The translations under genes were made by a program, and so were the position numbers. A stretch of 64,000 bases of DNA, taken from contig NZ_JARPUS010000001.1 in NCBI RefSeq assembly GCF_029537485.1, positions 186,001-250,000 of the forward strand, written 5' to 3'. Under the pieces are notes generated by a model that saw only the letters and a list, made by a program, of their open reading frames with translations, did no database searches and was not told where the DNA came from. Shown here piece after piece: positions 1-8,191 of this stretch (the stretch's first letter is position 1; every line of letters starts with the position of its first letter). Source of the stretch: Pseudomonas sp. GOM6. Its GTDB lineage: Bacteria; Pseudomonadota; Gammaproteobacteria; Pseudomonadales; Pseudomonadaceae.

Positions 1-52
1 GTGAGGGTGCAGCAGGCGGTTCGGTGTGGCCTGGCAACCCCTCACCCCCGGC

Positions 53-73
53 CCCTCTCCCGAGGGGAGAGGG
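53..73. repeat. GC-rich intergenic palindrome, terminator-like
   Basis: Arms CCCTCTCCC (53-61) and GGGAGAGGG (65-73) pair perfectly around a three-base loop, 10 bases beyond the stop of the minus-strand gene that follows. It resembles the short CTCTCCC/GGGAGAGG intergenic repeats common in Pseudomonas genomes and could end transcription of that gene. There is no clear T tract, so its role as a terminator is uncertain. No gene is visible in bases 1-83. Confidence 0.5.
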
Positions 74-83
74 GGGATAGGGC

Positions 84-1478
84 TCAAACCGGGAAGATCT
101 TGCCCGGGTTCATGATGCCGTTCGGATCGAATACGGCCTTGATCGCCTTCATGTAGCCGATCTCGGCTTCCGAGCGGCTGTAATGCAGGTAATCGCGCTT
201 GGTCATGCCCACGCCGTGCTCGGCGCTGATCGAGCCGTTGTACTTCTGCACGGTCTCGAACACCCACTGGTTGACGATCGCGCACTTGGCGAAGAACTCG
301 TCCTTGGACAGGTTCTCCGGCTTGAGGATGTTCAGGTGCAGGTTGCCGTCGCCGATATGACCGAACCACACCACTTCGAAGTCCGGGTAGTTGGCCTCGA
401 CGATGCGGTCGATGTCGTGCAGGAAGGCTGGCACCTTGCCGACGGTGACCGAGATGTCGTTCTTGTACGGCGTCCAGTGGCTGATGGTCTCGGAGATGTA
501 CTCGCGCAGCTTCCACAGGTTCTCCAGCTGCTGCTGGCTCTGGCTCATCACACCGTCCAGTACCCAGCCCTGCTCGACACAGTGCTCGAAGGTCTCCAGC
601 GCCTGGTTGGCGACTTCCTCGGTGGTGGCCTCGAATTCCAGCAGGGCATAGAACGGGCAGTCGGTCTCGAAGGCCGGTGGCACGTCGCCACGGGCCATGA
701 TCTTGGCCAGCGCCTTGTCCGAGAAGAACTCGAAGGCGGTCAGGTCCAGCTTGTTCTGGAAGGCGTGCAGCACCGGCATGATCGAGTCGAAGTCCGGGGT
801 GCCGAGGACCATGGCGGTGAGGTTCTTCGGCGCGCGTTCCAGGCGCATGGTCGCTTCGACGACGAAGCCCAGGGTGCCTTCGGCGCCGATGAACAGCTGG
901 CGCATGTCGTAGCCGGTAGCGTTCTTGATCAGGTCACGGTTCAGCTCCAGCAGCTCGCCGGTGCCGGTCACCACTTTCAGGCCGGCCACCCAGTTACGGG
1001 TCATGCCGTAGCGGATCACTTTGATGCCACCGGCGTTGGTGCCGATGTTGCCGCCCAGCTGGCTGGAGCCGGAGGAGGCGAAGTCCACCGGGTAGTACAG
1101 GCCCTTGTCTTCGGCGTACTGCTGCAACTGCTTGGTGACCACGCCCGGCTGGCACACCACGGTGCGGTCGAATTCGTTGAATTCGAGAATCTGGTTCATA
1201 TAGTCGAATGCGACTACGACTTCGCCATTGGCGGCGACGGCGGCGGCGGACAGACCTGTGCGACCGCCCGAAGGCACCAGGGCAACCTTGTGGGCGTTGG
1301 CCCAGCGCACGATGGCCTGCACCTGCTCGACGGTCTTGGGGAAGACGATGGCGGTCGGTGCCGGGGCGAAGTGCTTGGTCCAATCCTTGCCATAGGCGTT
1401 CAGCGAGTCGGCGTCGGTCAGCACCTTGCCGGCCTCCACCAGGGTCTTCAGCTCGTCGATCAGGGCAGGATTGGTCAT
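84..1478 (-). CDS. d2hgdh: D-2-hydroxyglutarate dehydrogenase, FAD-linked
   Basis: This 464-residue flavoprotein of the FAD-linked oxidase family (FAD_binding_4 plus FAD-oxidase C) oxidises D-2-hydroxyglutarate to 2-oxoglutarate. The N-terminal half holds the FAD-binding signature PSGGRTGLS and the Gly-rich segment GGNIGTNAGGIKVIRYG; the C-terminal half has the family motifs FGHIGDGNLHLN and SAEHGVG. The start was set at MTNPALIDE because the longer frame upstream runs through the intergenic promoter region. It is divergent from serA. In P. stutzeri this enzyme is reported to remove the D-2-hydroxyglutarate made as a by-product by SerA, so the pairing supports this call over glycolate oxidase or D-lactate dehydrogenase. 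Confidence 0.85.
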   Translation of the reverse strand: MTNPALIDELKTLVEAGKVLTDADSLNAYGKDWTKHFAPAPTAIVFPKTVEQVQAIVRWANAHKVALVPSGGRTGLSAAAVAANGEVVVAFDYMNQILEFNEFDRTVVCQPGVVTKQLQQYAEDKGLYYPVDFASSGSSQLGGNIGTNAGGIKVIRYGMTRNWVAGLKVVTGTGELLELNRDLIKNATGYDMRQLFIGAEGTLGFVVEATMRLERAPKNLTAMVLGTPDFDSIMPVLHAFQNKLDLTAFEFFSDKALAKIMARGDVPPAFETDCPFYALLEFEATTEEVANQALETFEHCVEQGWVLDGVMSQSQQQLENLWKLREYISETISHWTPYKNDISVTVGKVPAFLHDIDRIVEANYPDFEVVWFGHIGDGNLHLNILKPENLSKDEFFAKCAIVNQWVFETVQKYNGSISAEHGVGMTKRDYLHYSRSEAEIGYMKAIKAVFDPNGIMNPGKIFPV

Positions 1479-1543
1479 CTGGGAACTCTCGAACAATTCA
1501 TGGTCACCCTGAGAACGCTTCATCGCCCAGGGGTGGCAGTTTC

Positions 1544-1575
1544 GCGGGGCGCGTATGTTAGCATACGCACCCCGC
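1544..1575. promoter_or_regulatory. Large palindrome in the d2hgdh/serA divergent promoter
   Basis: Arms GCGGGGCGCGTATG (1544-1557) and CATACGCACCCCGC (1562-1575) are inverted copies with one mismatch, around the spacer TTAG. It lies 65 bases from the d2hgdh start and 78 bases from the serA start. The AT core offers -10-like hexamers on both strands (TATGTT forward, TATGCT reverse), so a symmetric operator over overlapping promoters is plausible. The binding protein is unknown. Confidence 0.5.
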
Positions 1576-1653
1576 AGATCGTGCCTCCCCGCCGATCTAC
1601 GGGCTGGCCAAGGCCACTTTCCTGACACTTTTTGTGGGACCACAGGTACTCCG

Positions 1654-2883
1654 ATGAGCAAGACCTCTCTCGACAAGAGCAAGATCAAGTTCCTTCTGCT
1701 GGAAGGCGTGCACCAGAACGCCGTCGACGTGCTGAAGGCCGCTGGCTACACCAACATCGAGTACCTCAAGGGCGCCCTGTCCGACGAGGAGCTGAAGGAA
1801 AAGATCGCCGACGTGCATTTCATCGGCATTCGCTCGCGCACCCAGCTGACCGAGGAAGTGTTCGATTGCGCCAAGAAGCTGGTCGCCGTCGGTTGCTTCT
1901 GCATCGGCACCAATCAGGTCGATCTGAATGCGGCGCGCGAGCGTGGTATCGCCGTATTCAACGCCCCCTATTCCAACACCCGTTCGGTGGCCGAACTGGT
2001 GCTGGCCCAGGCCATCCTGCTGCTGCGCGGCATTCCGGAGAAGAACGCCTCCTGCCATCGCGGCGGCTGGATCAAGTCGGCGGCCAACTCCTTTGAGATT
2101 CGCGGCAAGAAGCTGGGTATCGTCGGCTACGGCTCCATCGGCACCCAGCTCTCGGTCATGGCCGAGGCCATGGGCATGCAGGTGTTCTTCTACGATCCGC
2201 TGACCAAGCTGCCGCTGGGCAATGCTACCCAGATCGCCAGCCTGCACGAACTGCTGGGCATGGTCGACATCATCTCCCTCCACGTGCCGGAGCTGGAAAG
2301 CACCAAGTGGATGATTGGCGAGAAGGAAATCCGTGCCATGAAGAAGGGCGGCATCCTGATCAACGCCGCCCGTGGCACCGTGGTGGTGCTGGAAGCCCTG
2401 GCCGAGGCGATCAAGGACGAGCACCTGATCGGCGCGGCGATCGACGTGTTCCCGGTCGAGCCGAAGTCCAATGACGAAGAGTTCGAGAGCCCGCTGCGCG
2501 GCCTGGATCGCGTGATCCTGACCCCGCACATCGGTGGCTCCACCGCCGAAGCGCAGGCCAATATCGGCCTGGAAGTGGCCGAGAAGCTGGTCAAATACAG
2601 CGACAACGGCACCTCGGTGTCCTCGGTGAACTTCCCGGAAGTGGCCCTGCCGGCCCATGCGGGCAAGCACCGTCTGCTGCACATCCACCAGAACATTCCG
2701 GGCGTGATGAGCGAGATCAACAAGGTGTTCGCCGACAACGGCATCAACATCTCCGGCCAGTTCCTGCAGACCAACGACAAGGTCGGCTACGTGGTGATCG
2801 ACGTCGATGCCGAGTACTCCGATCTGGCGCTGGAGAAGCTGCAGCACGTCAACGGCACCATCCGTAGCCGCGTACTGTTCTAA
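1654..2883 (+). CDS. serA: D-3-phosphoglycerate dehydrogenase SerA
   Basis: The 409-residue enzyme makes 3-phosphohydroxypyruvate from 3-phosphoglycerate with NAD, the first step of serine synthesis. The Rossmann signature GYGSIG sits near residue 155, the catalytic Arg in NAARGTVV near 240, and the catalytic His in TPHIGGST near 292. A C-terminal ACT domain (about 337-409) starts at HQNIPGVMSEIN and is the usual serine-feedback site. The ATG at 1654 gives the length expected for Pseudomonas SerA; an in-frame upstream extension would cross the palindrome. SerA of this type can also reduce 2-oxoglutarate to D-2-hydroxyglutarate, which explains the divergent partner gene. A rho-independent terminator follows. 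Confidence 0.97.
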   Translation: MSKTSLDKSKIKFLLLEGVHQNAVDVLKAAGYTNIEYLKGALSDEELKEKIADVHFIGIRSRTQLTEEVFDCAKKLVAVGCFCIGTNQVDLNAARERGIAVFNAPYSNTRSVAELVLAQAILLLRGIPEKNASCHRGGWIKSAANSFEIRGKKLGIVGYGSIGTQLSVMAEAMGMQVFFYDPLTKLPLGNATQIASLHELLGMVDIISLHVPELESTKWMIGEKEIRAMKKGGILINAARGTVVVLEALAEAIKDEHLIGAAIDVFPVEPKSNDEEFESPLRGLDRVILTPHIGGSTAEAQANIGLEVAEKLVKYSDNGTSVSSVNFPEVALPAHAGKHRLLHIHQNIPGVMSEINKVFADNGINISGQFLQTNDKVGYVVIDVDAEYSDLALEKLQHVNGTIRSRVLF

Positions 2884-2897
2884 GCTCGGTGGTGTTG

Positions 2898-2925
2898 AAA
2901 AAGGGAGGCTGATGCCTCCTTTTTT
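2898..2925 (+). terminator. serA terminator
   Basis: A stem of AAAAAGGGAGGC and GCCTCCTTTTTT around TGAT lies 15 bases after the serA stop and runs into a T tract. It faces the end of the convergent DUF4399 gene. Confidence 0.85.
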
Positions 2926-2955
2926 GTGCCTGTCGCTGATGGGTCGACGCAGTGG

Positions 2956-3399
2956 TCACTGCACCGTGATGCTGATCTTCTCCGAGATTACGGGCGGTTC
3001 CATCGGCACATGGTGCTTGTCGCCGATCAGCAACTGTAGGGTGTGGGGGCCGGGCGGCAGGGTGAGTTCGGTCTCGGTCTGGCCCTTGCCGAAATGACGG
3101 ATCTGCTCGCTGGCCGGCAGCGGCATGTCCAGCAGGGGCATATTGTCGACGTCCACCAGCAGGTGATGGTGGCCCGTGTCCGGGGGCGCCTCTATTCCAG
3201 CTGGTGCCACGCCCATGCCCTTGAGGCCGAACTTGACGGTGAAGGTCTGGCTGACAGTCGCTCCGTCTGCGGGCTCAATGAAATAGACCTCAGCCCCCTC
3301 GGGGGCGGGCAATTGCGGTGCGGCGGATTCGGCGTGAGCCAGCAGTGTGCCGGCACACAACAAGGCAGCTAGACCCAGACTGTGCAGGCAGTTGACCAT
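2956..3399 (-). CDS. DUF4399 periplasmic protein
   Basis: This is a 147-residue exported protein with an N-terminal Sec signal peptide ending near AESAAP. The mature part matches the DUF4399 family: YFIEPADGATVSQTFTVKFGLKGMG followed by the His-rich GHHHLLVD and PPGPHTLQLLIGDKHH. The His clusters suggest metal binding, but that is only an inference. AAGGAG lies six bases before the ATG at 3399, which fixes this start over one 42 bases upstream. Its function is unknown; it is the last of three minus-strand genes after the 2OG oxygenase and DUF523 genes. Confidence 0.8.
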   Translation of the reverse strand: MVNCLHSLGLAALLCAGTLLAHAESAAPQLPAPEGAEVYFIEPADGATVSQTFTVKFGLKGMGVAPAGIEAPPDTGHHHLLVDVDNMPLLDMPLPASEQIRHFGKGQTETELTLPPGPHTLQLLIGDKHHVPMEPPVISEKISITVQ

Positions 3400-3459
3400 G
3401 CTGGACTCCTTTTGCGTGTTCCAGCACTGAACATAGGCCATCCGGAACAGGTTGCCCGG

Positions 3460-3957
3460 TCAGTCGTCGCGTTGTTCCAGGCGTTGTAGCTCGGCAGCCG
3501 CTTCGGCCAGTTGGGTTTCGTTGAATACCTTGATACCTGCCCGGCGCAGCAGGGCCGCCGTAACGCCTTCGCCCTCGATCAGCGTGCCGCTGAAGCTGCC
3601 ATCATAGTTGTGCGTATTGCCGCAGGATGGACTGCGCGCCTTGAGCACGGCGACCCGCAGACCATGTTGCTGGACCAGTTGCAGGGCGATCTCGGCGCCA
3701 GCGACGAAGGCAGCAGTGACGTTTGCGCCGTCGCGGGTGAGGACCGGGCGGGCGCCGTCCAGCACCTGCGTACCCTGGCCACCGGGGATCTCGGCCGGCG
3801 GGCGCGGCGTGGGCAAGCCGCCCGCGACTTCCGGGCACAATGGCACGATGCGGCCTTCGTCTTGCCAGTGTTGCAGCAAGTCATAGGGGCCGTGGGCGCC
3901 GCCGTCATAGCGCACCTTATGGCCCAGCAGGCAGCGGCTGACCAGGAGTTTTTCCAT
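3460..3957 (-). CDS. DUF523 family protein
   Basis: The 165-residue cytoplasmic protein begins with the DUF523 signature LLVSRCLLGHKVRYDGG and continues with PLCPEVAGGLPTPRPPAEI and LKARSPSCGNTHNYDGSFSGTLIEGEGVTAALLRRAGI. The conserved Cys residues (CLLG, LCPE, PSCG) could carry a metal or an Fe-S cluster, as suggested for related proteins. It starts two bases after the stop of the upstream 2OG-oxygenase gene, so the two are probably translated together. The exact substrate is not known. Confidence 0.85.
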   Translation of the reverse strand: MEKLLVSRCLLGHKVRYDGGAHGPYDLLQHWQDEGRIVPLCPEVAGGLPTPRPPAEIPGGQGTQVLDGARPVLTRDGANVTAAFVAGAEIALQLVQQHGLRVAVLKARSPSCGNTHNYDGSFSGTLIEGEGVTAALLRRAGIKVFNETQLAEAAAELQRLEQRDD

Positions 3958-3959
3958 GT

Positions 3960-4571
3960 TCAGGCCCTGCGTCTGAACCAGCCGGTCAGCGACAGGCGTT
4001 CGCGACTGGCTGGCAGTACTTCGTGCGGCAGTTCGGCGGACATGAACAGCACCAGGTTGCCGCCCTGGGGGGGGAGATCGAGCGGCTCGAGGTCCGCGGG
4101 GTAGATGCGCAGGGCGCCTCCCTCGTCGGTCTGCCAGTTCGCGTTGAGGTAGAACACCGCCGAGACGGTACGGCGGTCGTCGTCGCGAAAGCGGTCCAGG
4201 TGCTTCTGATAGAAGCTGCCGGGCGGGTACAGGGCAAAGTGGCTTTCGTAGTCATCCAGGCCCAGGTAGAAGGCCTGGTTGAGGGCCTGGCGCAGCTCGT
4301 CCATGGCGGCAAGGTACTGATCGCATGCCGTGCTTTGGCCGGGCTCCAGCCACTGAATGCTGTCGCCGCGCACCCCTTCGCGCACGGCCAGGCCTTGTCC
4401 GCGGCCGACGCCGGCTGGGCTCAGTGCGCCTTTCTCGGCACGCTTGCGGCACTCCTCGGCCAGTTCGTGGGTCAGAGTCTGCGGCAGGAAGTCTTCCAGC
4501 CGCGACCAGCCCTGATTGGCGAGGTCATCAATGATCTGCGGCAGATGCCGCTGGAGGAGGTGGTTATGCAT
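3960..4571 (-). CDS. 2OG-Fe(II) oxygenase family protein
   Basis: The 203-residue protein has a jelly-roll dioxygenase core of the prolyl-4-hydroxylase type. The iron ligands are visible as H124-x-D126 (QKHLDRFRDD) and H183 (AELPHEVLP), and the arginines in SRERLSLTGWF would bind 2-oxoglutarate. The surrounding segments FYLGLDDYESHFALYPPGSFY and FYLNANW fit the family. The target is unknown; related enzymes hydroxylate protein or small-molecule substrates. It heads a short minus-strand unit with the DUF523 gene and is divergent from the DUF2059 gene. Confidence 0.85.
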   Translation of the reverse strand: MHNHLLQRHLPQIIDDLANQGWSRLEDFLPQTLTHELAEECRKRAEKGALSPAGVGRGQGLAVREGVRGDSIQWLEPGQSTACDQYLAAMDELRQALNQAFYLGLDDYESHFALYPPGSFYQKHLDRFRDDDRRTVSAVFYLNANWQTDEGGALRIYPADLEPLDLPPQGGNLVLFMSAELPHEVLPASRERLSLTGWFRRRA

Positions 4572-4634
4572 GGCGGGATTCTATCAGTGCCGGCGGCGGC
4601 GCCCTACAATAGCCGCGCCAGACAGGAGTCCTTC

Positions 4635-5402
4635 ATGCGCGCCGTTCTCACCCTGCTTATGCTGCTGTGCAGCCTTCCCGCCCTTGCCGACGACCACGCC
4701 CGCCTGTATCAGGCTGCCGGCTGGCCGGAGCAGCGCGCGCATTTCAGTGATGCCCTGCAGGTGGCGCAGCAGCGCTACCAGGGCAGCCTGCCGCCGGCGG
4801 TGTTCCAGGCGCTGGTGGATAACAGTAATCGTCGCTTCGAACCCCAGGCCATGGAGCAGCGGGCCCTGGCGGCGCTGCGCATGCAGCTGGCCGAACCACG
4901 CTCGGCGCTGCAGTTCTTCGAGTCGCCTGTGGGGCGCAAGGTGGTGGCGGCCGAGACGCTGGCCACCCGTCGCGACCAATTGGCCGCCCATGCCCAGGGG
5001 TTGCCGGCCAGCCAGGCCGATGCCACCCGTCGCCTGCTGATTCGCCATCTGGCTCAGGCGCTGCCGGCCAGCGAGGCGGGGGCGGAGGTCAGCCTGGCGC
5101 TGGCCGGTGTGGCAGCGGACAGCCTGAGTTCGATGGTGCCAGGCCTGTTCGGCGAGGCGCAGACCCAGATGCTGGTGCAGAGCCAGCGCCAACGCCTGCT
5201 CGGTGAAATCGAGGGGCAGATCGACGACACCCTGCTGTATGTCTATCGCGAGCTGTCCGATCCGGAGCTGGAGGAGCTGGTCACCTTCGCCCAGTCACCG
5301 GGCGGTCAAGCTTATTACCAGGCTGCCCTGGCTGCTCTGCGTGCCGCGCTGGCAGCGGGGCAGGGGGCGAGCGAACTGGCGCCAGCGCAGCAGGGCATCT
5401 AA
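4635..5402 (+). CDS. DUF2059 domain exported protein
   Basis: This 255-residue protein begins with a clear signal peptide (MRAVLTLLMLLCSLPALADD). The rest is alpha-helical and carries a DUF2059-like segment near residues 190-245 (LYVYRELSDPELEELVTFAQSPGGQAYYQAALAAL), where the repeat of an SPxGR/GGQ-type turn is typical. CAGGAGTCC lies just before the ATG at 4635, which was chosen over a far longer upstream frame that overlaps the divergent oxygenase gene. The function is unknown. The stop codon abuts the stop of the convergent hydrolase gene. Confidence 0.75.
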   Translation: MRAVLTLLMLLCSLPALADDHARLYQAAGWPEQRAHFSDALQVAQQRYQGSLPPAVFQALVDNSNRRFEPQAMEQRALAALRMQLAEPRSALQFFESPVGRKVVAAETLATRRDQLAAHAQGLPASQADATRRLLIRHLAQALPASEAGAEVSLALAGVAADSLSSMVPGLFGEAQTQMLVQSQRQRLLGEIEGQIDDTLLYVYRELSDPELEELVTFAQSPGGQAYYQAALAALRAALAAGQGASELAPAQQGI

Positions 5403-6350
5403 TCAGCGCAGATGCTCGCTGAGAAAAGTGAAGTAGCGCCTGCGGATCTCTTCATGCTCGTTGGCCAGGTGATGGCGGGCGCCGGGGATGCGCAGGATGT
5501 TTGGCTGGTCGAACTTCTGCTCTAGTACGGCCAGGTTGTAGCGCCAGTCCACCGTCATATCCTCCTCGCCCTGGACCACCAACGGCTGCAGCGGACTGCG
5601 CTGGGCTCGCTCGATGCGCGGAATCCAGCGCGCCATGGCACCGACCCAGGCGGTCGGCAGGGTGCGTGGCTGCAGGGGGTCGTGGTGTTGCAGGAAGTCG
5701 AGGAAGGCCGGGTCGGTGGAGTTGGCCGAAAAGCGCCGAGGAATGGCGGACTTGAAGGGGCTCAGCAGGTGGTAGCTGAGCTTGGACAGGCCCCAGGCTC
5801 GCGGTCGCACGAGTGGCGCGAGCAACACGATGGCGCCTGGCTCGGGGCGTGGCTCGCCGTTGAGCAGGAAGTCGAGGAGGATGCCGCCGCCGGTGCTCTG
5901 CCCACACAGATGCCAGGGTTGCGGCAGATCGAGATCCGCGGCCTCGGCGAACAGATCCTGCAGGGCCTGCTGGTAGGCGGCGAAGTCATCGATGCTGGCC
6001 CTGGGGCCGGCGGAGAGGCCATGGCCGGGCAGATCGAAGGCCAGTACGGCGAGGTTCAGGCCCAGCGCCCAGTCGATCACATGGCGGTACAGGCCCATGT
6101 GGTCGTAATAGCCATGCAGCAAAATCAGTGTGGCCTGTGGTTCGGGCGGCAGCCATAGCTGGCTGGCCAACTCCAGACCGCCGCTGCTGAAGCGTCCCAG
6201 GCGGCTGCGTACCTGCGGGTGGTGTGGCAGATCCAGGCCATAGTAGCGCTGGTAAGCCAGGCCTTCGGCACTCAGGTTGGCGGTTGCGGCCAAGGGTCGC
6301 AGGCTGCTGCGAAGACGCTCGGCCTGGAAGGGCTGGGGCATGGCGGTCAT
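5403..6350 (-). CDS. Alpha/beta hydrolase, monoacylglycerol lipase or lysophospholipase type
   Basis: The 315-residue enzyme has the fold of the serine aminopeptidase S33/Hydrolase_4 group. The oxyanion segment LLHGYYDHMGLYRH is followed by FDLPGHGLSAGPR, the nucleophile elbow CGQSTGGGI, VVQGEEDMTVDWRYN for the Asp, and PGARHHLANE for the catalytic His. This pattern is typical of bacterial lysophospholipases and monoacylglycerol lipases. It has no signal peptide. Two start codons nine bases apart are possible (6350 or 6341). No partner gene indicates a substrate. Confidence 0.85.
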   Translation of the reverse strand: MTAMPQPFQAERLRSSLRPLAATANLSAEGLAYQRYYGLDLPHHPQVRSRLGRFSSGGLELASQLWLPPEPQATLILLHGYYDHMGLYRHVIDWALGLNLAVLAFDLPGHGLSAGPRASIDDFAAYQQALQDLFAEAADLDLPQPWHLCGQSTGGGILLDFLLNGEPRPEPGAIVLLAPLVRPRAWGLSKLSYHLLSPFKSAIPRRFSANSTDPAFLDFLQHHDPLQPRTLPTAWVGAMARWIPRIERAQRSPLQPLVVQGEEDMTVDWRYNLAVLEQKFDQPNILRIPGARHHLANEHEEIRRRYFTFLSEHLR

Positions 6351-6440
6351 GGGTCTTTCGGTTGCGCTGAATGAACGCCGATATTCAGCTGTCGGGCACG
6401 GCGTGGCAAGCTATACGCCCCATTCCGCTGTGTCGTCGTC

Positions 6441-7016
6441 ATGTCGTCCTCGCGCAAGACTCTGTTAGCCAGCCTGCTTGCCCTCTTCTGGTTGGGCGCC
6501 ATGCTGGTCGCGTTCTGGTGGTTCCAGGCGCGCTATATCCGTCCTTTCGAATCGCGCACCGAGTTGTTCGATGGCCGTCAGTTGCAACTGCCTGCCGAGC
6601 TGGCCGGGTCTGGGCCGATCCGCCTGGTGCACTTCTGGGATCCGGCTTGCCCGTGCAACGTCGGCAACCAGCAGCACCTTGGCGAGTTGGTGCAGACCTA
6701 TCTGCCGCAAGGTGTGCAGTTCTATGCGGTGCGCAAGGCGGGCACTCAGGGCCAGCTGCCGCAGAGCCTGCAGGCGCTGCAGATGTTGGAGCGTATTCCC
6801 GGGAGCGAACGGCTGCCAGCCAGCCCCGCAGTGGCGATCTGGGATCAGCAGGGCCGCCTGGCCTATTTCGGGCCTTACAGCGAAGGTGCGCTGTGCACGT
6901 CGAGCAACAGTTTCATCGAGCCGATTCTCGAAGCGCTAGCCGCCGGGCGCCCGGTGCGTGCGGACAGCAATCTGGCCGTGGGCTGTTTCTGTGACTGGGC
7001 GCCGGAAGAGCGCTGA
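6441..7016 (+). CDS. Membrane-anchored thioredoxin-like protein (DUF6436-like)
   Basis: The 191-residue protein has one N-terminal membrane segment (about residues 8-28) and then a periplasmic domain with thioredoxin-fold features: LVHFWDPACPCN, in which C70 and C72 form a CPC pair rather than the usual CxxC, and ASPAVAIWDQQGRLAYFGPY, which resembles the strand after the cis-Pro. A second CFC pair (C182, C184) lies at the C terminus. It looks like the DUF6436 family. A redox role is an inference from the cysteines. It is divergent from the hydrolase gene, and no obvious ribosome site lies before its ATG. Confidence 0.7.
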   Translation: MSSSRKTLLASLLALFWLGAMLVAFWWFQARYIRPFESRTELFDGRQLQLPAELAGSGPIRLVHFWDPACPCNVGNQQHLGELVQTYLPQGVQFYAVRKAGTQGQLPQSLQALQMLERIPGSERLPASPAVAIWDQQGRLAYFGPYSEGALCTSSNSFIEPILEALAAGRPVRADSNLAVGCFCDWAPEER

Positions 7017-7025
7017 GTCAGCGGT

Positions 7026-7760
7026 TTAGTCGCGCTGCAACAGCCAGGCCTGGCGACCGGGGCGGTATTCCGGGATTTGATCCGGTGCGGCGCTGTTGAA
7101 GGCTTCGAGGATGCGCAACTGGTCGCCCTCGCGTTGGAAGATCCAGGGTGCGCCCTGTTCGCCGAGCTGTAGCCACAGGCTGTCGTTTTCCCCGGCCATC
7201 GAGGCGCAGTCACCGGCCAGGCACAGGGCATAACGGTCGGCGCCGGGCAGGCCTTCCAGGCTGCCATCCGGGTGGAACAGCACCAGTCCGCCTTGCCCCT
7301 TGCCTTCACGGATCAGCCATTTACCACCGAGGTAGGCTTCGTACAGTGCCCACTCGAAGTGACTGCCAATCGGCGCACCGAGGGCAAGCTCGCGGGTTGC
7401 ACGGCTGAACTGCTGCTGCGGGCCCTGCTCGCTGGCCTGCTGGATCAGTTGCTCGCCCTGTAGCTGCAGGTGCTCCTGAACGCCACCCTGATAGTCCACT
7501 GTCAGCTGGCCGGCTTCGTCGGCGCTCAGGCGCCCTTGTGGCGCCTCGAAACCGTTGCTGTAGGTGGCCAGGTTGCGTTGGCTGTCGAGCCGCCATTCCA
7601 GTACCGGGCCATAGGCCAGCAGGGCTTCGCGCAGCGGTCCGCCCTGGCGGGCGGCGTCGATGATCGGCTGGTTGATCCAGGTGCCGTCGGGGTTGCCGCC
7701 CGAGCCGGCGCAGCCGGTCAGCAGGCCGGTACACAGGAGCAGGGCGGCAAGACGGCGCAT
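7026..7760 (-). CDS. Lipoprotein of unknown function
   Basis: The 244-residue protein starts with a lipoprotein signal, MRRLAALLLCTGLLTGCAGSGG, with the lipobox Cys at residue 17. The mature part is rich in Gln, Trp and Gly and reads like a beta-rich outer-membrane lipoprotein (EWRLDSQRNLATYSNGFEAP, LVLFHPDGSLEGLPGADRYALCLAGDCASM). I do not recognise a named family. It starts three bases after ridA stops, so it is probably in the same transcript as ridA and spoT. Confidence 0.7.
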   Translation of the reverse strand: MRRLAALLLCTGLLTGCAGSGGNPDGTWINQPIIDAARQGGPLREALLAYGPVLEWRLDSQRNLATYSNGFEAPQGRLSADEAGQLTVDYQGGVQEHLQLQGEQLIQQASEQGPQQQFSRATRELALGAPIGSHFEWALYEAYLGGKWLIREGKGQGGLVLFHPDGSLEGLPGADRYALCLAGDCASMAGENDSLWLQLGEQGAPWIFQREGDQLRILEAFNSAAPDQIPEYRPGRQAWLLQRD

Positions 7761-7763
7761 GGA

Positions 7764-8144
7764 TCAGTCGATGACCAGGATGCCGTCCATTTCCACCAGT
7801 GAGCCGCGCGGCAGGGCAGCAACGCCGATGGCGGCACGGGCCGGATAGGGCTGCTCGAAGTAGCGGCCCATGATCTCGTTGACCTTGGCGAAGTGGGACA
7901 GGTCGGTGAGGAAGATATTCAGCTTGACCACGTCCTTGAACGAGCCGCCGGCCGCTTCGATCACGGCTTTGAGGTTCTCGAACACCTGCACGGTCTGCTC
8001 CTCAAAACCCTGCACCAGTTCCATGGTCTTCGGATCCAGCGGGATCTGGCCGGACAGGTACACGGTGTTGCCGGCCTTGATGGCCTGGGAGTAGGTGCCG
8101 ATGGCGGCTGGGGCGTTGGGCGAAGTGATGACGGTCTTGCTCAT
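7764..8144 (-). CDS. ridA: RidA family reactive imine deaminase
   Basis: This 126-residue protein of the YjgF/YER057c/UK114 family hydrolyses 2-aminoacrylate and related enamines made by PLP enzymes, releasing ammonia. The family core is present: [22 protein letters not shown], the [18 protein letters not shown] helix, and the active-site segment [21 protein letters not shown] with its conserved Arg. It sits 47 bases downstream of spoT, in the spoT-ridA order known from many gammaproteobacteria. A second, more distant RidA paralogue lies at 34250. Confidence 0.93.
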   Translation of the reverse strand: MSKTVITSPNAPAAIGTYSQAIKAGNTVYLSGQIPLDPKTMELVQGFEEQTVQVFENLKAVIEAAGGSFKDVVKLNIFLTDLSHFAKVNEIMGRYFEQPYPARAAIGVAALPRGSLVEMDGILVID

Positions 8145-8191
8145 GGGAACTCCGATTCCGATGGGTTGTTGTTCTGTGGCTGATGCGAGCT

